Below, in pieces: positions 1 to 6,020 of a DNA stretch of 37,711 nt; position 1 is the first letter of the stretch, and each line of letters begins with the position of its first letter. The translations under genes and the position numbers were made by a program. A model generated the notes under the pieces. It had not been told where the DNA came from. It made no database searches and saw nothing but the letters and a program-made list of their open reading frames with translations. Source of the stretch: Clostridiales bacterium (GTDB lineage Bacteria; Bacillota; Clostridia; Oscillospirales; Acutalibacteraceae); assembly GCA_019419895.1 (NCBI GenBank), contig JAHZIE010000008.1, forward strand, positions 5,017 to 42,727, read 5' to 3'.

Positions 1-978
1 CTTTTGGTGGGATATATCGAATGGGGAGGCGTTTTTGCCGCTCTTGCCGGAACCATGCTTCTCCTGGAAGAAGAGGAAAAAAAGATGGTGAAGGGAACCA
101 TCATCAACAAATTCCGTGGTGATGTGTCAATTCTGGAGCCGGGGCTAAAAATGCTGGAGGATATCATCCATATCCCGACGGTTGGCGTTGTGCCTTATCT
201 TCACGTCCAAGTTGACGATGAAGACAGTCTTAGCGAAAGGCTGGAACGCAGGCAGACCTCCGACGGTGTGGATATCGCGGTTATCCGGCTTCCAAGAATT
301 TCCAACTTTACCGACTTCAATGTTCTGGAATATATGGATGGCGTTTCCCTGCGGTATGTGGGTTCCGCCGAGGAATTCGGCAATCCGGATTTGGTGATTT
401 TGCCGGGTACTAAGAGCACCATGGCCGATCTCCGCTGGCTGCGCCAATGCGGCCTGGAGGCGTGTATTTTAAAATATGCCGCCCAGGGCGGACCTGTTTT
501 TGGAATCTGCGGCGGATATCAAATGCTTGGCGCCACATTGAAGGATCCTCTGGGAGTGGAAGGACATGGAGAAATGGCCGGCCTGGGGCTGTTGGAGATT
601 GAAACGGAATTTGCCGGGGAAAAAACCAGGACGCGAACCTCGGGAAGGCTTCCGGAGGTAGGAGGCGTTTTTTCCGGACTGTCGGGCAAGGAATATGAAG
701 GATACGAGATTCACATGGGGCTCAGCTCCTCGAATGATGTGCTGGTTTCCCAGGGAAATATTTATGGCACCTATCTTCACGGTGTGTTTGACAAAGATGA
801 AATAGCAAAGACGGTAGCGGAGGCCCTGTTCGAGAAGAGAGGAATCAAGCGTTCGGAGATTCATGCCTTCGATATGAAGGAATTCAAGAACCGGCAGTAT
901 GATATCCTTGCGGACGCCCTGAGAAGCTCGCTGGATATGGAGGCTGTTTACCAGATTTTGGAGAAAGGAGTGGAGTAG
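1..978 (+). CDS. cobQ: Cobyric acid synthase, 5'-truncated by window edge
   Basis: CobQ (CbiP) amidates side chains b, d, e and g of adenosylcobyrinic a,c-diamide using glutamine and ATP, in the cytoplasm. The open frame enters at base 1, so about 170 N-terminal residues of a usual 500-residue protein lie outside the window. Visible are the end of the dethiobiotin-synthetase-like ATP-binding domain (GGVFAAL, INKFRGD) and a complete class I glutamine amidotransferase domain: nucleophile Cys in GICGGYQMLG (codon 508-510) and the His in GTYLHGVFD (778-780). The gene ends one base before cobO, so the two are translationally close. Oddity: the normally conserved D-I-(D/E)-R-G-G loop reads Y-I-E-W-G-G at 13-30. 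The family assignment is certain; whether the ATP site works is open. Confidence 0.95.
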   Translation, partial: LLVGYIEWGGVFAALAGTMLLLEEEEKKMVKGTIINKFRGDVSILEPGLKMLEDIIHIPTVGVVPYLHVQVDDEDSLSERLERRQTSDGVDIAVIRLPRISNFTDFNVLEYMDGVSLRYVGSAEEFGNPDLVILPGTKSTMADLRWLRQCGLEACILKYAAQGGPVFGICGGYQMLGATLKDPLGVEGHGEMAGLGLLEIETEFAGEKTRTRTSGRLPEVGGVFSGLSGKEYEGYEIHMGLSSSNDVLVSQGNIYGTYLHGVFDKDEIAKTVAEALFEKRGIKRSEIHAFDMKEFKNRQYDILADALRSSLDMEAVYQILEKGVE

Positions 979-979
979 C

Positions 980-1510
980 ATGGAGGAATTGGGACTGATT
1001 CATCTCTATTGCGGAGACGGCAAAGGAAAAACCACCGCGGCCATGGGCCTTGCCCTGCGGGCGGTGGGGTACGGACTGCGGGTAGGAATCATTCAGTTTC
1101 TGAAAGATGGAGACAGCAGTGAGCTAAAGGCACTGGAAACCTTTCCGTCCGTCAGAATTCTTTCGGGAAAAGGCGTGGATGGCTTCACCTTTCAAATGAC
1201 ACAAGAAGAGCTGGAGGCAGTCAGACAGACCCACAACCAACATCTGGAGCAGGGAATCGCCTGGGCAAGAAAAGGGGCGATTGATCTGCTGGTGCTGGAT
1301 GAGGCGGTTGGTACAGACCGTATGGGACTGCTGGATCATCAGCTTCTGCTTTCCTTCCTGCGGGAAAAGCCGGAGGGCATGGAGGTAGTACTGACGGGAA
1401 GGAATCCATCGGAGGATCTCCTGGAGCTGGCCGATTATGTATCAGAGGTAAAAAAAATCAAGCATCCCGTTGATAAAGGGATTTGTGCGAGGGATGGAAT
1501 AGAAAAATGA
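980..1510 (+). CDS. cobO: Cob(I)yrinic acid a,c-diamide adenosyltransferase
   Basis: CobO (BtuR, CobA type) transfers the 5'-deoxyadenosyl group of ATP to the reduced cobalt of corrinoids. The 176-residue length is normal. The P-loop GDGKGKTT lies at residues 12-19, followed by the family core (LRAVGYGLRVGIIQFLKD), the Walker-B-like segment LLVLDE near residue 104, and the C-terminal signature TGR-P-L-ADYVSE-KHP. The ATG at 980 sits one base after the cobQ stop; GGAG bases inside the cobQ end can serve as ribosome-binding site. The stop overlaps the cbiC start as ATGA at 1507-1510, which implies translational coupling in one cobalamin operon. No anomaly seen. Confidence 0.95.
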   Translation: MEELGLIHLYCGDGKGKTTAAMGLALRAVGYGLRVGIIQFLKDGDSSELKALETFPSVRILSGKGVDGFTFQMTQEELEAVRQTHNQHLEQGIAWARKGAIDLLVLDEAVGTDRMGLLDHQLLLSFLREKPEGMEVVLTGRNPSEDLLELADYVSEVKKIKHPVDKGICARDGIEK

Positions 1511-2127
1511 GTATAGAAATTATCAAACCGGCGGACATTGAGAAAAAGAGCTTTTCCATCATCAGTGAAATTCTTGGGGATCGGACCTTCGATCCTTTGC
1601 AGGAACCCATCATTAAGCGGGCAATTCATACCTCCGCGGATTTTGATTATGCTGATAATCTGTATTTTTCCCAGGGAGTGGTGTCCCAGCTGCTGGATGC
1701 CATCCGTCAAGGGGCGGATATTGTGACCGATACCCAGATGGCTAAGGCGGGAATCAGTAAGAAAACCCTCCAGAGGTTTGGCGGCCAGGTGCATTGCTTT
1801 ATTTCTGATGAAGATGTGGCTCGGGAGGCAAAGGAGCGTGGGGTAACCAGGGCGGTGGTTTCTAGGGAGCGGGCCTGGTCCAACGGGGGGGCGCTGTCTT
1901 GTGGAGTTGGTTACGCTCCCACCGCTTTGCTGCATAGCAAAACTCTGACGGAAGAGGGCAGGCTCTCTCCGGTGGGAGTCGTTGGGGTGCCAGTGGGCTT
2001 CGTCAATGTTGTGGAGTCCAAGGAAGAGATGATGAAAACCGAGATTCCCTGTATTGTGGCCCGGGGAAGAAAAGGCGGCAGCAATATTGCGGCCGCGATT
2101 TGCAACGCCCTGTTATATATGACTTAG
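1507..2127 (+). CDS. cbiC: Cobalt-precorrin-8 methylmutase
   Basis: CbiC moves the C-11 methyl group of (cobalt-)precorrin-8 to C-12, giving cobyrinate. The 206-residue length is typical. The segment IIKRAIHTSADFDYADNL carries the catalytic His (residue 41), and IVTDTQMAKAGI and GRKGGSNIAAAICNALLY are further family signatures. The start is taken at the ATG of the ATGA overlap with cobO rather than a TTG at 1483 inside cobO, because the protein family begins at this point. It is the last gene of the cob operon; a long hairpin starts 11 bases downstream. Confidence 0.94.
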   Translation: MSIEIIKPADIEKKSFSIISEILGDRTFDPLQEPIIKRAIHTSADFDYADNLYFSQGVVSQLLDAIRQGADIVTDTQMAKAGISKKTLQRFGGQVHCFISDEDVAREAKERGVTRAVVSRERAWSNGGALSCGVGYAPTALLHSKTLTEEGRLSPVGVVGVPVGFVNVVESKEEMMKTEIPCIVARGRKGGSNIAAAICNALLYMT

Positions 2128-2137
2128 AATCCCCTTG

Positions 2138-2183
2138 AGAATTCAGGAGCCGCCCTTCAGCCAGAGGGCGGCTCCTGAATTCT
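2138..2183 (+). terminator. Hairpin closing the cobalamin operon
   Basis: An 18-bp perfect inverted repeat (2138-2155 and 2166-2183) with a 10-base loop lies just after the cbiC stop. The centre is GGAGCCGCCC against GGGCGGCTCC. No T-run follows on either side, so it is an RNA-stabilising or factor-assisted end signal rather than a textbook intrinsic terminator. A second smaller inverted repeat follows at 2188-2218. Confidence 0.7.
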
Positions 2184-2548
2184 GCGACGGTCAGTTCTGA
2201 TTAAACTGCAACTGACCGATATGACTTGCGCCAAACAGAAGCGCGCAAAGAAACGGCATGTTCACAAAGACTTTTAGAGAAAGAAATCTTAAGGCGGTGG
2301 AAATATATTTATTTCTCTAGTTTGTGGGATAGATATGTTTTTGCGTACTCAAAAGGACGGCGTAAGGGGTAACAATTTTGAGAGCTTAAGATTATCGTAA
2401 GCTGCCAGAAAATACAGATGGCAACATGAGCTGAAATGTTCTTTTGGCAGGTTTGCCTTTCACATGTTCCAATAAAAATAAATCACTGCGGGCCCAAAGA
2501 AAAGCACTGTCTGGGATAATGCCGAAAAAAGAAAAAGTTGAAATAAAA

Positions 2549-2578
2549 TTGAAATTTTTCTGTTAAATTGTTTATGTA
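2549..2578 (+). promoter_or_regulatory. Possible distal promoter of the glycosyltransferase gene
   Basis: TTGAAA at 2549-2554 and TATGTA at 2573-2578 are separated by 18 bases in an AT-rich context. It is weaker than the candidate at 2630-2659. Confidence 0.3.
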
Positions 2579-2629
2579 ATGGATTGCGGTAGGAAAAGAA
2601 AAACTTTTTGTTAATTATTTGTCAATCCA

Positions 2630-2659
2630 GTGACAAAAGGAGAAAATGAGTGGTATAAT
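2630..2659 (+). promoter_or_regulatory. Probable sigma-A promoter of the glycosyltransferase gene
   Basis: GTGACA (2630-2635) and a perfect TATAAT (2654-2659) are 18 bases apart. Transcription starting near 2666 would leave a leader of about 150 bases before the ATG at 2814. Confidence 0.5.
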
Positions 2660-2813
2660 TTTTATGACAGCAATGGTTCTCACAGAAGGAAAGGAAGACT
2701 CCTTTTTGACTGATGAAAATCTCATGAGATGCTGAATCTTAATACGAAAGTTTTTGGACTTCTTCTATAAGAATAACTGAGAACTGAAAAAGAAATGACT
2801 GATATGATTTGGT

Positions 2814-3803
2814 ATGGCGAAAGCGGCTTTGTCGGTAATTATAGATGTCTATGAAATGGAAATGGACATCCCTGCTTTCCTGCGGACAGTTTCCAGCATG
2901 ATGAAGGAAAGCGGAGAGGAAATTGAGTATCTCATTATTGACAAAGGCTCCGGGGATCATACAGTTTGGGAAGCGCTGAAGGCGTTGAAGGAACTGGGAT
3001 TAAACGGAAAGCTCCTCCAGAACGGAGAAGTGCCCGGCGGCTGTGCTTTAAATACTGGAATTTACCGGGCTTCCGGCCGCTATCTTGTATTTATCCGTCC
3101 GTCGGAATTTTATCGAGCGCCCTTTGCAAAATGGCTGGAAGAGGCCCAGAAGTTCGGAGCGGAAATTTTTTACGGGCTTCCGGCGGGGCAGGTGAAGGAG
3201 TTGGAAAGTGGTCTTATGGAGAAGCAGCCGGTCCCGCAGGAAGGCTGTCAGGTGATGGCGGACATTCTCTCCAAAGGGGGAGAGCTTCCCATTGGCTGTG
3301 TTTTATTCCACAAGGATTTTCTGATAAAAAACCGGTTGACTTTTTCAGAGGATTATAGCTGCGGTTACCAGGAAGCTTTTCTGTACCAATGCCTCTTATA
3401 TGTCCGAGAGAGGATTTATTTTGGAGGATATGACTGTAGAAGGGAGCCCCTTTACCAAAATCTGGGGGACAGCAGGATAAAGGAATTCGCCTGCTTTGAA
3501 AGGGTAGACGCTTTGGCGGAAATCCGGGATATGATGAAAAACTGCGGCGCCGGGAATAAAAAACTGGTAGAGCTGATGGAGCATCAAAGGCTGCCCTCAG
3601 CCGTGCTGGAATGCGTGGAAACCCTTTTAAAATCCGGTCGGGGTTATAATGCCATATCTCGGTATGTGCAAAAGCACGGTTATTATCAGTTGCTGAAATC
3701 AGGGCACAGCACAGGGAGCTCCTTGAGAAAGAAAATTTTCGTCTGGAAAAAGCTCCCCTGGATGTATCAGCCCTCCGGCACCAAGAAGGGAGAAACGAAA
3801 TGA
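2814..3803 (+). CDS. Glycosyltransferase family 2-like protein, degenerate
   Basis: The 329-residue protein has a GT-A nucleotide-sugar fold of the GT2 type: a hydrophobic first strand (ALSVIIDVYE), a YLIIDKGSGDHT segment equivalent to the usual V-D-DGS-D-S (residues 40-50), and GGCALNTGIYRASGRYLVF (75-93), which matches the N-G-ASG-Y-FLD region. Where active GT2 enzymes carry the metal-binding DXD, this protein reads IRPSE (94-98), so the classic metal site is absent. There is no signal peptide or clear membrane helix. The ATG at 2814 has no good Shine-Dalgarno sequence. The gene stands alone between a long leader and its own terminator. It may be a non-catalytic or divergent transferase for cell-surface glycans; donor and acceptor are unknown. 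Confidence 0.75.
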   Translation: MAKAALSVIIDVYEMEMDIPAFLRTVSSMMKESGEEIEYLIIDKGSGDHTVWEALKALKELGLNGKLLQNGEVPGGCALNTGIYRASGRYLVFIRPSEFYRAPFAKWLEEAQKFGAEIFYGLPAGQVKELESGLMEKQPVPQEGCQVMADILSKGGELPIGCVLFHKDFLIKNRLTFSEDYSCGYQEAFLYQCLLYVRERIYFGGYDCRREPLYQNLGDSRIKEFACFERVDALAEIRDMMKNCGAGNKKLVELMEHQRLPSAVLECVETLLKSGRGYNAISRYVQKHGYYQLLKSGHSTGSSLRKKIFVWKKLPWMYQPSGTKKGETK

Positions 3804-3816
3804 ACTTCGTTTTTTC
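3791..3816 (+). terminator. Intrinsic terminator overlapping the GT stop codon
   Basis: AAACGAA (3793-3799) pairs with TTCGTTT (3806-3812) around a six-base loop and runs into TTTTTT. The stem contains the last codons and borders the TGA at 3801-3803. It separates this gene from miaB. Confidence 0.6.
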
Positions 3817-3837
3817 ACCAATCCGATGAAATAGGTA

Positions 3838-3866
3838 TTGTTTTGCAGAAAGGAACTTGGTATAAT
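3838..3866 (+). promoter_or_regulatory. Promoter of the miaB-mutSL block
   Basis: TTGTTT (3838-3843), 17 bases, then a perfect TATAAT (3861-3866) preceded by TGG, an extended -10. The start would fall about 20 bases before the miaB start codon. Confidence 0.7.
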
Positions 3867-3892
3867 AAATTGATTACTATTTTGTAGGTGGA

Positions 3893-5332
3893 GTGAACCC
3901 TTTGACGGAGAAGAAAAGAACCAAAAAAGTTCCTGAGGAGGAACTGGAACAACAAAGAAAATTTATGGAGCTTGTCCGGGAAATTATGGAGATCCGGGCG
4001 CGGGGACCGGTGCCGCTGGCTCATGTGCAGGTGTATGGCTGTCAGCAGAATGTCTCGGACGCGGAGCATATGAAAGGACTTTTGTCCCTGATGGGCTATG
4101 AATTCACAGAGGATGCCGAACAAGCGGATTTGATCCTCTTTAATACCTGTGCCATTCGGGAGCATGCCGAGGATAGGGTTTTCGGAAATGTGGGGGCGCT
4201 GAAAAATATCAAAAGGCGCCATCCTTCCGTGGTGATTGTCCTATGTGGCTGTATGATGCAGCAGCAGCATGTCGCCGACAGAATCCGCAACAGTTATCCT
4301 TTTGTTAATGTGGTGTTTGGGCCTCATGCCATCCACCGGCTGCCGGAACTGCTTTACCGGAATCTGCTGGAAGGCAGGCGCGTTTTTGAAACCACGGAAA
4401 GTGACGGGGCTATTGCCGAAGGGCTTCCGGTGCGCCGGGATGGCGATATCAAGGCATGGCTTCCTATTATGTACGGCTGTAATAATTTTTGTTCCTACTG
4501 CATCGTTCCCTATGTCCGCGGACGGGAACGCAGCCGTGAGGTGGAAGATGTCCTTTGTGAGGCACAGGAAATTGTCCAGTCTGGCTATAAGGATATTACT
4601 TTGCTTGGGCAGAATGTCAATTCCTATGGAAAAACCTTGGAGTATCCAGTGAGCTTTTCTGAGCTTTTGAATCGGATACAAAGGATTGACGGGGATTTCT
4701 GGATCCGCTTTATGACCTCCCATCCCAAGGACGCGACCAAGGAGCTTTTTGATGTTATGGCTTCCTCGCCCAAGATTTGCAGGCATCTTCACCTGCCTTT
4801 TCAGTCGGGCAGCAACCGGATTTTAAAACAGATGAACCGGGGTTATACCAGGGAGCGTTATCTGGAGCTTATCGCCTATGCCAAAGAGGTGATGCCGGAT
4901 ATTTCCCTGACGAGCGATGTCATTGTGGGATTCCCGGGAGAAACCAGGGAGGACTTTGAACAGACCCTGTCTCTCATTGAGGAGGTTGGCTTTACCTCCT
5001 TATATACCTTTATTTTCTCCCCCAGGAAGGGGACGCCTGCCGAAAAAATGGAGGATCCCATCCCAGCTGAGGAAAAATCGGCTTGGTTTTCTGAGCTGCT
5101 GAAGGTCCAGGAACGGATTGCGGCGGAACGCTGTGCCTCCATGGTGGGAAAAGAGGTTTGTATTTTGTGTGAGGGCGTCAACAAAAACGGGGAGATTTCC
5201 GGCAGAACACAGGGCAATATTATTGTTGAATTCCCTGCCGATTGCAGTGTTGTGGGAAGATTTGCGGATGTCAGGATTACGCAGGCGCGCAATTGGATTT
5301 TGAAAGGTGAATTGATAAATTGTAAAGGATAG
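3893..5332 (+). CDS. miaB: tRNA-2-methylthio-N6-isopentenyladenosine37 methylthiotransferase
   Basis: MiaB is a radical-SAM enzyme that adds a methylthio group to i6A37 of tRNAs, the step after MiaA, whose gene lies downstream in the same block. The 479-residue protein shows the N-terminal MTTase domain with three cysteines for the auxiliary 4Fe-4S cluster (C50 in YGCQQN, C86 in NTCAIRE, C120 in CGCMM), the radical-SAM motif CNNFCSYC (C196, C200, C203), GQNVNSYG, and a C-terminal TRAM domain. The start is drawn at GTG 3893. A TTG at 3902 is better spaced from AGGTGG (3886-3891) and may be the real start; the difference is three residues. No damage seen. Confidence 0.96.
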   Translation: MNPLTEKKRTKKVPEEELEQQRKFMELVREIMEIRARGPVPLAHVQVYGCQQNVSDAEHMKGLLSLMGYEFTEDAEQADLILFNTCAIREHAEDRVFGNVGALKNIKRRHPSVVIVLCGCMMQQQHVADRIRNSYPFVNVVFGPHAIHRLPELLYRNLLEGRRVFETTESDGAIAEGLPVRRDGDIKAWLPIMYGCNNFCSYCIVPYVRGRERSREVEDVLCEAQEIVQSGYKDITLLGQNVNSYGKTLEYPVSFSELLNRIQRIDGDFWIRFMTSHPKDATKELFDVMASSPKICRHLHLPFQSGSNRILKQMNRGYTRERYLELIAYAKEVMPDISLTSDVIVGFPGETREDFEQTLSLIEEVGFTSLYTFIFSPRKGTPAEKMEDPIPAEEKSAWFSELLKVQERIAAERCASMVGKEVCILCEGVNKNGEISGRTQGNIIVEFPADCSVVGRFADVRITQARNWILKGELINCKG

Positions 5333-5415
5333 GGTTTGGAAGGCTATCCCCTTCCAACTGCGGCGGGATGCTGTAAAAAAGGGTCTGCGCCGGCAAAAAG
5401 AAAGGACGGTCAAAC

Positions 5416-5829
5416 ATGGATGTAATTGAATTGACAAGGCAGCTGGGCCATGCCCTTCAGGCGGATGAAAGATATCTGAAGATGGATGAGGCGAGAAAGA
5501 ACAGCGACGCCGACGAGAAGCTCCAGGAGCTCATAGGGCAGTTTAACCTCAAGCGTCTGGCGCTCAACAACGAGGCTTCCGCTGAAAAGCCGGATAATGA
5601 AAAGGTACAGAAGATGAACCAGGAGCTCAGGAGCATTTATGCACAGGTAATGCAGAACCCCAACATGATCGCCTATAATGAGGCCAAGCAGGGTGTGGAC
5701 GAGCTCCTGCAGAGGATTTCCGCGATTATCTCCCAGTCGGCGGACGGGGAGGATCCGGATACCGCCGATTATGTCCCTTCTTGCGGAGGAGACTGTAGCG
5801 GATGCGGTGGAAGCTGCGGCTGCCACTGA
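5416..5829 (+). CDS. YlbF/YmcA (RicF/RicA)-family protein with Cys-rich tail
   Basis: This 137-residue helical protein matches the YlbF/YmcA family. In Bacillus subtilis those proteins join YaaT in the Ric (Y-) complex, which binds Fe-S clusters and acts with RNase Y in mRNA processing. Visible signs are charged helices (AGxxL-like start LTRQLGHALQADERY, then EKLQELIGQFNLKR) and a conserved NPNMIAYNEAKQGVDELL segment. The last 15 residues hold five cysteines and a terminal His (CGGDCSGCGGSCGCH), a plausible metal or Fe-S ligand set. Its place between miaB and mutS, with GAAAGGA upstream of the ATG, makes it part of this block. The exact role in this organism is inference. Confidence 0.85.
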   Translation: MDVIELTRQLGHALQADERYLKMDEARKNSDADEKLQELIGQFNLKRLALNNEASAEKPDNEKVQKMNQELRSIYAQVMQNPNMIAYNEAKQGVDELLQRISAIISQSADGEDPDTADYVPSCGGDCSGCGGSCGCH

Positions 5830-5872
5830 TCATGGCTGCCCCTTACGCAGCCCGCTCGTAAAGCAGATGTTT

Positions 5873-5912
5873 GCGGCAGGGGGAGAAATATCCCCTTGCC
5901 GCTCCATTTTTT
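5873..5912 (+). terminator. Intrinsic terminator between ylbF-family gene and mutS
   Basis: A 12-bp stem with one G-U pair (5873-5884 with 5891-5902), a GAAATA loop, and then CCATTTTTTC. It is a good intrinsic terminator, yet it lies inside an otherwise co-oriented block 109 bases before the mutS start. A smaller hairpin (GTGCGG/CCGCAC, 5947-5961) follows. Partial termination or attenuation of mutSL is possible. Confidence 0.75.
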
Positions 5913-6020
5913 CTATGGCGGAATCGAGTTCCGGCCTGATAGAGCCGTGCGGCTTCCGCACTGGAAAAAGTGGAGCGATAGGAAACAGAGAAAAGGAAAG
6001 ACTGCAGAGGAGGAACAAGC

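Larger units (their letters stand above)
2184..2813. other. Gene-free stretch with several inverted repeats
   Basis: No convincing reading frame was seen in these 630 bases. The stretch holds a 9-bp inverted repeat (2188-2196 with 2210-2218), TAGAGAAA/TTTCTCTA (2275-2282, 2312-2319), AGCTTA/TAAGCT (2383-2388, 2398-2403), and CTGCCA paired with TGGCAG over about 50 bases near 2402-2450. The second half is AT-rich and carries two promoter candidates. It may be the leader of the downstream glycosyltransferase gene, decayed mobile DNA or an unrecognised RNA; none of these is proven. Confidence 0.4.

Noticed and set aside
2739..2960. Minus-strand frame over the glycosyltransferase start
   Set aside because: It is antisense to the start of the coding region and has no features of its own.
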